This document shows, piece after piece, positions 1 to 6,829 of a stretch of DNA of 20,828 bases. Origin of the DNA: CAVQBP01 sp964448105 (GTDB taxonomy: Bacteria > Bacteroidota > Ignavibacteria > Ignavibacteriales > Ignavibacteriaceae); contig CAYUVK010000090.1 of NCBI GenBank assembly GCA_964448105.1, positions 1-20,828 of the forward strand, in the 5' to 3' direction. A program made the translations under genes and the position numbers. Numbering within the stretch: position 1 is the stretch's first letter; each line of letters opens with the position of its first letter. The notes beneath the pieces were generated by a model that searched no databases, was not told where the DNA came from, and saw only the letters and a program-made list of their open reading frames with translations.

Positions 1-10
1 AAATCTTATG

Positions 11-40
11 GACAATTTGGCAATTAAACATTTAGACAAC
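11..40. repeat. AACAAT-type spaced motif tract at the prpD-like stop codon
   Basis: Three spaced copies of a motif near ACAATTT/CAATTAA/ACATTTA on the plus strand, about 10 nt apart. The tract spans the stop codon of the PrpD-family gene. Similar tracts lie at 2659-2689 and 5374-5395, also over stop codons of minus-strand genes, and in opposite orientation at 1488-1508. Function unknown. Confidence 0.4.
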
Positions 41-1465
41 TAAATTTTCCATAAACTCCTTTACTTTTTTCTTCTCACACTTAAATATCATTTTCTTAAT
101 ATTCTTTTGTCTTCTTTTTGTTAACAATTTATCCGATAATGAATTGAATTTATTATCGAGATCTTCTTCAGTCATTGGTTCTCTCGGATCCCCTTTAGGA
201 TATTCAAGATACTCTGAAAATTCTTCACCATTTTTGGTTTTTATTACAACTTTTGAAGGCTGTTTCTCCGGAAACATTTTTTCAAACTCATTTGAAGCTT
301 CCCCTTTAATTTTATTAATTACTTCCCGGATTCTCGGGTCATTCAGCTTCTCTTCGGAAAATGACTGAGTAGTAATTTTGTGATCAACTAAAGCAGCCGC
401 AATACAGAAGGGAAGAGAATGATCTGCAGTTTCTCTTGATTCGGGACGATATTTTTGCGGATCGAAAAGGATATCGCAGGCTCTGGCAATAGTAGTTACT
501 GTTACGGAATCAATTTGATCGTAAGCTATATTATTTTTTGTAGCAACCTTTAATGCTGCCGAAATATGTGTATGTGTTAAGGCTTCAGCCGGAAAAGCCT
601 TCATACCGCATTCAAGAATTTTATAATTTTTCCCAAGATTACCGGTAAGTTTATCTAAATCCCATTTCCATTCACCGAGATCTCCCTTCCCTTTCATCTG
701 AATGGCTTCAACATGTTGATCTTTAACATTCCACCCCAAGAAGCAATCCATAAATCCTTCTTTTCCTTCAAATACGGTTTCTGTTCCGGTATAGCCTTCT
801 TTTGCCATTAAAGCAGCAAAAACACCAGATTGTACAGCCATTGGATCAACTGTATTTTTCATCATTGTTAATTTGCCTGCAGTCGGACATCCAATAGTAT
901 AATTATGACTTCCATTTATTCCAATCGCATTAACCATTTGATCGACATTTAATCCTAAAAGCTTTCCCGCAACAATCGGTGAAACAAATTGAGTTAGAGT
1001 TGCATGGTGCCATTTCCTTTCGCGAATACCGGGAACTGCAAATTCACACAACCGTTGTTCAAATTCATATCCGAGAACAATTGCAGTTATAACATCTTTC
1101 ATTGATGCATTAACCATTTCACCAACGGAAAGTGCTGCCGGAATTAAATCGGAAGGGTGAGAAGGATCTTCCTTCCAGTAAATATCATTAAAATCGAGTG
1201 CACGTATCATTAAAGAATTAATTAATGTAACATTTACCGCAGGCAGCTTATCGCCAAACCCAATTACAGTTGCTTCTTTTTTTCCGCCGGTTTTTTTATA
1301 AATCTTTCTTAGAATGTTTACGTCTTTTGTATGATATCCTCCGTAAGCACAGCCGATTGAATCATATAGAAATCTTTTAACTTCATTTACTACTTCTTTT
1401 GGTAAATCTTTGTATTTAAGATTTACTGCGAATTCGGATATTTGTCTTGAGATTGATTTTTCCAT
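32..1465 (-). CDS. MmgE/PrpD-family dehydratase (2-methylcitrate dehydratase-like)
   Basis: 477 residues, usual for the MmgE/PrpD family. The start ATG is followed by the typical helical N-terminus. Family landmarks are present: RALDFND near residue 65 with a following HPSDLIPAAL segment, a WHHATLTQF stretch, the GCPTAGKLTMMKN segment with the family lysines, and KAFPAEALTHTHI, which matches the conserved K-P-H region near residue 290. Known members dehydrate 2-methylcitrate; others decarboxylate cis-aconitate or act on related acids, so the substrate cannot be read from sequence alone. It is the last gene of a minus-strand cluster holding a homoaconitase-like hydratase and an isocitrate-type dehydrogenase, and I infer it dehydrates a citrate-like tricarboxylate that they process further. 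The SIR2-like gene ends 26 bp upstream. The final codons and stop lie inside an AACAAT-type repeat tract. No methylcitrate synthase or lyase is in the window. Confidence 0.88.
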   Translation of the reverse strand: MEKSISRQISEFAVNLKYKDLPKEVVNEVKRFLYDSIGCAYGGYHTKDVNILRKIYKKTGGKKEATVIGFGDKLPAVNVTLINSLMIRALDFNDIYWKEDPSHPSDLIPAALSVGEMVNASMKDVITAIVLGYEFEQRLCEFAVPGIRERKWHHATLTQFVSPIVAGKLLGLNVDQMVNAIGINGSHNYTIGCPTAGKLTMMKNTVDPMAVQSGVFAALMAKEGYTGTETVFEGKEGFMDCFLGWNVKDQHVEAIQMKGKGDLGEWKWDLDKLTGNLGKNYKILECGMKAFPAEALTHTHISAALKVATKNNIAYDQIDSVTVTTIARACDILFDPQKYRPESRETADHSLPFCIAAALVDHKITTQSFSEEKLNDPRIREVINKIKGEASNEFEKMFPEKQPSKVVIKTKNGEEFSEYLEYPKGDPREPMTEEDLDNKFNSLSDKLLTKRRQKNIKKMIFKCEKKKVKEFMENLVV

Positions 1466-1487
1466 GATTGAATTATTTAATCGTCTT

Positions 1488-1508
1488 ATTGCTAATTTGT
1501 TGATTGTC
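1488..1508. repeat. AACAAT-type tract, opposite orientation, at the SIR2 gene end
   Basis: On the minus strand this reads as ACAATC-AACAAATT-AGCAAT, a run of motifs like those at 11-40, 2659-2689 and 5374-5395 but on the other strand. It covers the last codons and the TAG stop of the SIR2-like gene. With the tract at 2659-2689 it brackets that gene. Confidence 0.3.
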
Positions 1509-2661
1509 TAAGCTGTTCTAATTTAGTTTGAATTTCATTCCATGTTACATTTTCTACATAATCTGATATTTTTATTATTCTATTATTTTTGTCCCATTCA
1601 CTTAGAAGAGCAGAGTGAAACTTAATTTTCTTTTCTTCAACATTTGGATCTATTATTAAAATTTTTTTTGAAGGGTTAAATAACCAATTAAAGATTTTTT
1701 GATTTATCCCTCTATCATTAAAACCATAACCAGCAACGATCAAAATATTATGCATGTTTAATGCCTGATAAAATCTATAATATAACTCAAGGTATAAATC
1801 TTGTATATAATTGGACATTTTGTTATGTGTTCCAATCAATATTAAAGCATTAGCAATTGTATCAAATCTTTCAATATCCCTAATTTTCGTAATACGATTG
1901 TCTTCCCAACTATATTGGTCACAATATTGCCAATTTATTGATCCATGAATTTTATAAAGTTTAATTCTGTCTTCATTATTAAACAATTTAGGATTCCAGG
2001 TTTCTATATCATTAATATTTTTTTGAAAACCATCATTAAAAGTTAAATTATTGATTTTAAAAAATCTTTCTAAAACAATGTCATGATTAAGAGTAAATAT
2101 ATCTACTTTTTTGAGGTCTTTTTTTAACAAAGCTTCTTTTAAAAAATTGAAACCGACAAATGATTCTGCTTTCCTTGCTAATAGTTTTGATAAAATTTGT
2201 TTGATATATTTTTTAGACTCAGACAGCAGCGAATTCATGTCGAATGAATGTTCAAAAAATGTGTCAAGCGGTGTAAGAAGATTTTTAATTTTTGGTTCAA
2301 ATTCTTTAAAGATATATTTAAACGCTGGATTTCCTTCAGGCTCATAAAAATTATATTCTATAAAGTCTAAAAGATAAAATATATCCTCATAATTAATGAT
2401 ACGATCTTTATCATTATAATAGTTTTCTATTTCGTCTCTAAGAAACGTTAGGAAAGTTCTTACTCTTTCAGGTAAATCTTTGTAAATATTCCAAGACTGA
2501 ATAGCACCAAAGAAATAATTCTCAGCTCCTCCTCTATTAATTTCTTTACTATTAAGAATTATTTCTGAAATTTCTTTTGTATTTGGAATTTTAGCTGGAA
2601 TAGAAATACCTGCTCCAAATAAAAATGCTATTTTATCAGTATGATTAGATTTTTTAATCAA
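1492..2661 (-). CDS. SIR2-like domain protein, candidate anti-phage NADase
   Basis: 389 residues with the marks of the SIR2-like fold used in bacterial defence: FLFGAGIS at 13-20 (nucleotide-binding loop), FTLNHDIVLERF at 189-200 (the T-x-N-x-D element), KIHGSINW at 237-244 with the expected catalytic histidine H239, and VAGYGFND at 309-316 for the second Rossmann segment. The middle, residues 50-180, is helical and not recognised. No second effector domain or transmembrane segment is seen. Known relatives (ThsA, DSR, SIR2-HerA or SIR2-Argonaute systems) degrade NAD+ on phage infection; that role here is inference, and no partner gene is adjacent. The only conventional start is TTG, which lies inside an AACAAT repeat tract; an in-frame TAA sits five codons upstream. 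The gene looks more AT-rich than its metabolic neighbours, with only 25-26 bp to each, suggesting later insertion into their transcription unit. Confidence 0.8.
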   Translation of the reverse strand: MIKKSNHTDKIAFLFGAGISIPAKIPNTKEISEIILNSKEINRGGAENYFFGAIQSWNIYKDLPERVRTFLTFLRDEIENYYNDKDRIINYEDIFYLLDFIEYNFYEPEGNPAFKYIFKEFEPKIKNLLTPLDTFFEHSFDMNSLLSESKKYIKQILSKLLARKAESFVGFNFLKEALLKKDLKKVDIFTLNHDIVLERFFKINNLTFNDGFQKNINDIETWNPKLFNNEDRIKLYKIHGSINWQYCDQYSWEDNRITKIRDIERFDTIANALILIGTHNKMSNYIQDLYLELYYRFYQALNMHNILIVAGYGFNDRGINQKIFNWLFNPSKKILIIDPNVEEKKIKFHSALLSEWDKNNRIIKISDYVENVTWNEIQTKLEQLRQSTN

Positions 2662-2689
2662 TTTAACAATTTATCAATTAAACAATTTA
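2659..2689. repeat. AACAAT-type spaced motif tract between aconitase and SIR2 genes
   Basis: On the plus strand it reads CAATTTA-ACAATTTAT-CAATTAA-ACAATTTA, four copies at about 8-10 nt spacing. It holds the stop codon of the homoaconitase-like gene at one end and the TTG start of the SIR2-like gene at the other, so the whole junction between those genes is repeat. Confidence 0.45.
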
Positions 2690-4654
2690 AATATTCTTCC
2701 TCACCCACTCTTCCAATCCACCAACCACAATTAACTCCTGAGCTGCTTCACCGATCGGATCAAAAGAATAGGTATTATCATTAAATGTTATTGATGAATT
2801 TGTAAAATCTATTTTAGTCTTTATTCCCGTTTTAACTGTTAGTTTTTCTTTGCCAAATTTTTCTTTTAGGTTATTTACCAAACCCGGGCATTCAATTAAA
2901 AGGAATCCATTATTAAGAGCATTTCTTTTGTAAGTTTCATTTAATGAACCTGCAATTAATAATTTTATTCCTTTGTATTTTAATGCAGTTGCAGCCTGCT
3001 CACGCGAAGAACCTGTCCCAAAGTTAAAGCCGCTGACTAAAATATCTCCTTTTTTAACAATGTTTTTAAATTCAGGATCATAATTTTCCATAACAACGCT
3101 TGCCTGCTGCTGGGGAGTAAAATCATCAACATAAGTATACTTACCGGGATAAATTCCATCGGTATTTAAATTATCCTGGTAACAAAAGATTAATTCTCCT
3201 TCAACATTTTCCGGGAATCCACTAATAATTTTTGTTTTCTTTTTTATTTCACTCTTTTTACTATCTGATTTTATTTCTCCAATAATATTAGATGGGAAAC
3301 CCTCCCATAAATAATCAATTTTACCTGAAACGGCAGAATAAGCAACAACCGCAGGAGAAGCTAAATAAGCCTGAGCATTTGATGAACCCATTCTTCCTTT
3401 AAAATTTCTATTTGTCGCTGAAATTCCAATTTCACCATCTTCTAAAAGTCCGGTACCTAAACCAATACAAGGTCCGCATCCAGGTGGAAGCGGAATCGCT
3501 CCTGCCTTTAATAAAGTATCCCAATCGCCTCTTTTCTCACTGTCAGTTTGAACCTCATTTGATGCTGCAGCAATATAAAATTTAACTCCATCCGCTACTC
3601 TTTTCCCTTTTACAACTTCAGCAGCCTCGGCAAGATCTTCAACCCTGCTGTTAACACAGGAGACAAGATATGCTTTATTAATTTTTATATTCTTATTTTT
3701 TATTTCTGATACTGGAGTCATAACTTTAACTGTATTTGGGCCGGAGACAAAAGGTTGAATAGTTGAAAGATCAAAAGTAATTTCTTTTGAATAAAATGCA
3801 TCGGAATCTGCCGCAGGAATATTTTTTTCAAGTTCTGAAATTTTTTTATTATTTATTCTGGGATGAACACCATCACCATCTTTGTCCGAATTTACATTTT
3901 CCCAATCTCTAACTTTAGTAAATTCTGCTCTTCTCTTTAACCAATTTATTGTAAAATCATCAACCGGAAAAACTCCAGCCAAAGCACCCCATTCTGTAGT
4001 CATGTTTGCAATTGTTAATCTTTCATCTATAGAAAGTGAATCCACGCCTTCGCCGGAGAATTCAATTGCATGATTTAAAACTTCATCTTTATTGAAAAAA
4101 CCGCACAAAGCAATAATAACATCCTTCCCTTTAACACCGGGTTTTAATTTACCATTAAATATTACTTTTGCAATTGGCGGGACCTGCCACCATGTTCTTC
4201 CTGTCGCCCAAATTGCGGCAGCATCTGTTCTTACGATTGGAGTTCCAAGACATCCTAATCCGCCGTACATATTTGAATGGCTGTCCGAAGCAACAACCAT
4301 AGTTCCCGGCCATGCGTATCCTTCTTCACACATAATTTGATGCCCGATTCCCCTGCCTGCCGGATAAAAATCAGCTCCCATCGATTTTGAGAATTCTTCA
4401 ATCTTTTTATACTTATCCAAATTCTTTTCACTTTTATCCTGAACATTATGATCGAGTGTATGAACTACTTGACGGGAATTATAAAGTTTTGTAGCACCAA
4501 TAGATTTAAATTTTGGAATGACTGCGCCGGTGTTATCATGTGTCATTACATAAGCCGGGCGGATAGATAAATAATCACCGGAGTGAACTTCATGATCTTT
4601 ATCCAGGCCGGCTGTATATTTTTGAGCGATTTTTTCGATTAGGGTTTGAGACAT
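2687..4654 (-). CDS. Aconitase-superfamily hydratase, homoaconitase (Lys4)-like
   Basis: 655 residues containing both the Fe-S catalytic core and the C-terminal swivel domain. The three cluster cysteines are visible: C333 in VSCVNSR, and C393 and C396 in PPGCGPCIGLG. Core landmarks include MTHDNTG near 37-43, TLDHNVQ near 66-72, FYPAGRGIGHQI near 96-107 and ASDSHSNMYGGLG near 122-134. The swivel domain shows DNLNTDGIYPGKYTY near 494-508 and FNFGTGSSREQAATAL near 543-558. Length and this set of segments resemble, from memory, fungal homoaconitase Lys4 rather than AcnA or AcnB. It should reversibly hydrate a cis-aconitate-like acid. Whether that is aconitate, methylaconitate or homoaconitate is not decided by sequence here. 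A PrpD-type dehydratase and an isocitrate-type dehydrogenase in the same cluster fit sequential steps. The gap upstream holds a 72-bp palindrome. Confidence 0.88.
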   Translation of the reverse strand: MSQTLIEKIAQKYTAGLDKDHEVHSGDYLSIRPAYVMTHDNTGAVIPKFKSIGATKLYNSRQVVHTLDHNVQDKSEKNLDKYKKIEEFSKSMGADFYPAGRGIGHQIMCEEGYAWPGTMVVASDSHSNMYGGLGCLGTPIVRTDAAAIWATGRTWWQVPPIAKVIFNGKLKPGVKGKDVIIALCGFFNKDEVLNHAIEFSGEGVDSLSIDERLTIANMTTEWGALAGVFPVDDFTINWLKRRAEFTKVRDWENVNSDKDGDGVHPRINNKKISELEKNIPAADSDAFYSKEITFDLSTIQPFVSGPNTVKVMTPVSEIKNKNIKINKAYLVSCVNSRVEDLAEAAEVVKGKRVADGVKFYIAAASNEVQTDSEKRGDWDTLLKAGAIPLPPGCGPCIGLGTGLLEDGEIGISATNRNFKGRMGSSNAQAYLASPAVVAYSAVSGKIDYLWEGFPSNIIGEIKSDSKKSEIKKKTKIISGFPENVEGELIFCYQDNLNTDGIYPGKYTYVDDFTPQQQASVVMENYDPEFKNIVKKGDILVSGFNFGTGSSREQAATALKYKGIKLLIAGSLNETYKRNALNNGFLLIECPGLVNNLKEKFGKEKLTVKTGIKTKIDFTNSSITFNDNTYSFDPIGEAAQELIVVGGLEEWVRKNI

Positions 4655-4686
4655 CTCTAAATTTTCATTATTAAATTAAAAAAAAT

Positions 4687-4758
4687 AATAGCACACTGAT
4701 AACGCAGATTTGACTGATCTGCGCAGATCTGTTTTATCTGCGTCATCTGCGTGCTATT
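4687..4758. repeat. 72-bp imperfect palindrome (REP/MITE-like)
   Basis: Arms AATAGCAC (4687-4694) and GTGCTATT (4751-4758) close a symmetric element centred on the perfect palindrome GATCTGCGCAGATC (4716-4729). Pairing the two 36-nt arms gives 29 matches. The internal word CGCAGAT occurs repeatedly in both orientations. Elements of this look are scattered through many environmental bacterial genomes; no transposase is present. The right arm contains the TAG stop codon of the HD-fold gene on the minus strand. Confidence 0.75.
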
Positions 4759-5287
4759 CCTTAAATGGTTCGAATGAAACAAAATCCGCATGATGTACAA
4801 TTACAGCTTCAATGCTTCTTTTTGCTAAATCTCCTTCCTTTGCATGATATGCGATTATGTGCTGGACCTCCGTCGGCAATTCAAACCGGTCTGCAATGGC
4901 AACTCCACTAAATGGATGCCGCAATAATTTACCTGCCTTACTTGTTGTTAATTGCCCATCTACTTTATCATATTCAATTAATTTTCCTATATCAATTAAA
5001 ATTGCACCGGCAATAAGAATATCCATATCAATTTTTACTTGATCGCCGAAGTTTTCTTTCATCCTGTTTGCAATATCTACAGAAAGCTGTACTGCTGTAC
5101 GTTTATGATTCATAAATGAAATTTTGCAGTCTTTAATAAGAAGAGAAAAAGGGATTGTATTCAGGTCTTCAATAGTTAATACACTTTTTTCAATTGCATA
5201 AGTCCAGCAGTCCAAGACTTTTTCTCTTAATTCTTTATTTTTAACCCAGTTTATTTCGGGCCAGATTTTTAAAACCTTATCTTTCAT
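4754..5287 (-). CDS. HD-fold protein with altered HD dyad
   Basis: 177 residues, all helical in character, matching the HD-domain layout: H61 in FMNHKRTAV, the position of the HD dyad at 98-99, H124 in LLRHPF, H148 in AYHAKEGD, and HHADF at 165-169. The dyad itself reads ILIDIGK, so the metal-binding His is Ile98 while Asp99 remains; the codon is ATT. The other metal-ligand candidates are kept, so the protein may bind metal differently, or act as a binding or regulatory protein; its substrate is unknown. It lies between a homoaconitase-like hydratase and an isocitrate-type dehydrogenase in the same direction, with 99 bp on each side. Its TAG stop lies within a palindromic repeat, so the original C-terminus may have been cut or altered by that insertion. 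A weak GAGG-type ribosome site precedes the ATG. Confidence 0.75.
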   Translation of the reverse strand: MKDKVLKIWPEINWVKNKELREKVLDCWTYAIEKSVLTIEDLNTIPFSLLIKDCKISFMNHKRTAVQLSVDIANRMKENFGDQVKIDMDILIAGAILIDIGKLIEYDKVDGQLTTSKAGKLLRHPFSGVAIADRFELPTEVQHIIAYHAKEGDLAKRSIEAVIVHHADFVSFEPFKE

Positions 5288-5341
5288 AAATCCTCTTTTT
5301 AATTGTTCTATTGCTGATATGATTTTAACACTTTAGCAATT

Positions 5342-5371
5342 TCCGCCATAGGCGGATCAGCCTTTTGGCTG
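5342..5371. repeat. Twin hairpin (TCCGCC/GGCGGA then CAGCC/GGCTG)
   Basis: Two adjacent hairpins: TCCGCC-ATA-GGCGGA (5342-5356) and CAGCC-TTTT-GGCTG (5358-5371). They sit between the dehydrogenase and the HD-fold gene, flanked on both sides by AACAAT-type motifs. No T-run follows on either strand, so this looks like a dispersed repeat or RNA-processing element rather than a terminator. Confidence 0.5.
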
Positions 5372-5373
5372 GA

Positions 5374-5395
5374 AACAATGTAACAGTTAAACAAT
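5374..5395. repeat. AACAAT-type spaced motif tract at dehydrogenase stop codon
   Basis: Plus-strand AACAAT-GTAACAGTTAA-ACAAT, same type as the tracts at 11-40 and 2659-2689, and again covering the stop codon of a minus-strand gene. Confidence 0.35.
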
Positions 5396-6568
5396 ATTTT
5401 TAATTATCTCTTCAGTCATCTGCTGTGTGGTACATGCACCATGTTTAAATACATCCGGTCCGCCTTTTAACTTAAACATATCATATGTTTTTACTTTTCC
5501 TTCTTCAATTACTTTTGCAATAGCTTTTCTTATTTTTTCTGCTTTAATATTTTCTTCTAGATGGCCGAGCATCATGCATGCACTTAAAATCATGGCAATA
5601 GGATTAACAATGGAAGGATTTAATTCTTGATATTTTGGAGCAGAACCATGAGTCGGTTCAAACACAGCAACATCTTTCCCAATATTAGCACTGCATGCAA
5701 ATCCTAAGCCGCCAACTAATCCTGCAAAACCATCACTTATTATATCACCAAACATATTCTCAGCGACTAATACTCCATATATTTCCGGATTTTTTGTCAG
5801 CCACATCATTTGTGCATCAATATTTGTATCCCATAATTGAATTTCAGGATAATCTTTTGCAATAATTTTCGCTTCGTTAAACATCATACCGGAAGTTTCT
5901 CTTAGAACATTTGGCTTTTCACAGACAGTAACATTTTTATAACCAAATTTCTTTGCATACTCAAAAGCTTCTTTTAAAATTCTTCTGCAAGCATTTCTTG
6001 AAACGATTCTTGAAGATATTGCCAAGTCTTCACTTGATACATTTTTAAATGCTTTCATCTTTGGATGGGTTTCAAATGCATCTCTAACAATTTTAGGAGG
6101 ATTAGTCCATTCAACACCAGAATATAAACCTTCGGTATTCTGCCGGAATATTACAGCATTGACTATAGGTTCTTCGAAACTTCCGTTTTTCCTTCTAATA
6201 AAATTAAGAGGATTTCCCTTAAATGATTGGCAGGGCCTGATGCAAATATCAAGATTGAAATGCTGGCGCAAACCAACAATCGGACTAAAGTAAACGTATC
6301 CTTTATCTTTTAAAGAAGGATCTAATTCTTTAGCCGCAGCATCTTTTGGCTTACTGGTGATTGCTCCGAATAAACCTATTTTATATTTTTCTAAAAGATC
6401 AATTGTTCTTTGAGGAAGGGCATTTCCTTCTTTACACCAAAATTCCCATCCGATATCACAATAAATATATTCAGCATGAAAATCAACTGCATTAAGGACT
6501 TTTATTGCCTCCGGCAGGACAGTTTTACCGATACCATCACCAGGTAGAGCTACAATTTTTCTTATCAT
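5387..6568 (-). CDS. Isocitrate/homoisocitrate/isopropylmalate-family dehydrogenase
   Basis: 393 residues of the decarboxylating beta-hydroxyacid dehydrogenase family. Visible are the N-terminal LPGDGIG loop at 8-14, the substrate loop SPIVGLRQHF at 95-104, R111 in IRPC, R142 in FRQNTEGLYSG, the catalytic-lysine segment CEKPNVL at 216-222, metal aspartates D275 and D279 in FGDIISDG, and the nucleotide loop THGSAPKY at 306-313. The SPIV-x-LR loop resembles fungal homoisocitrate dehydrogenase Lys12 (from memory) and lacks the SxN phosphorylation loop of typical isocitrate dehydrogenase. The pair K312-Y313 matches the residues that give NADP+ preference in E. coli Icd, so I infer NADP+ use. It is the first gene of the minus-strand cluster. 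The ATG is preceded by GAGGGG nine bases upstream. Substrate (isocitrate, methylisocitrate or homoisocitrate) is open. Confidence 0.87.
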   Translation of the reverse strand: MIRKIVALPGDGIGKTVLPEAIKVLNAVDFHAEYIYCDIGWEFWCKEGNALPQRTIDLLEKYKIGLFGAITSKPKDAAAKELDPSLKDKGYVYFSPIVGLRQHFNLDICIRPCQSFKGNPLNFIRRKNGSFEEPIVNAVIFRQNTEGLYSGVEWTNPPKIVRDAFETHPKMKAFKNVSSEDLAISSRIVSRNACRRILKEAFEYAKKFGYKNVTVCEKPNVLRETSGMMFNEAKIIAKDYPEIQLWDTNIDAQMMWLTKNPEIYGVLVAENMFGDIISDGFAGLVGGLGFACSANIGKDVAVFEPTHGSAPKYQELNPSIVNPIAMILSACMMLGHLEENIKAEKIRKAIAKVIEEGKVKTYDMFKLKGGPDVFKHGACTTQQMTEEIIKNIV

Positions 6569-6599
6569 AATTCAATTCCCCTCAGTTAAAAATAATAAC

Positions 6600-6628
6600 C
6601 AAAATTAGATAATAAATATCAAGTTGGC
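6600..6628 (-). promoter_or_regulatory. Candidate Bacteroidota-type promoter for the metabolic cluster
   Basis: On the minus strand a TTG element is followed after 20 nt by TAATTTTG (6600-6607), matching the TTTG / TAnnTTTG consensus of Bacteroidota vegetative promoters. It ends about 32 nt before the dehydrogenase ATG. The 261-nt gap 6569-6829 is divergent and otherwise holds no gene I can support; a lone TATTTTTG at 6744-6751 on the plus strand could serve the kinase. Confidence 0.4.
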
Positions 6629-6829
6629 AAGAATATTAATTCCGGATTAAATTACCTCAAACTGCATTTAATAAAAGGTCTTTTTGCCGATGGTATTATT
6701 GCAATGCTTAAAGAACAGTAATTAAAAAAGATATGCCTGGCTCTATTTTTGATTGCTATATTTTCGGATAAATATATTAAATTTATAAGATAAACATAAA
6801 TAATTTCTAACTGCCGGTTTGTAAAAATT

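Noticed and set aside
6600..6722. About 40 open codons on the plus strand ending ADGIIAMLKEQ before a TAA
   Set aside because: No usable start codon and a stop just upstream; the similarity to a degraded C-terminus is too slight to claim a gene remnant.
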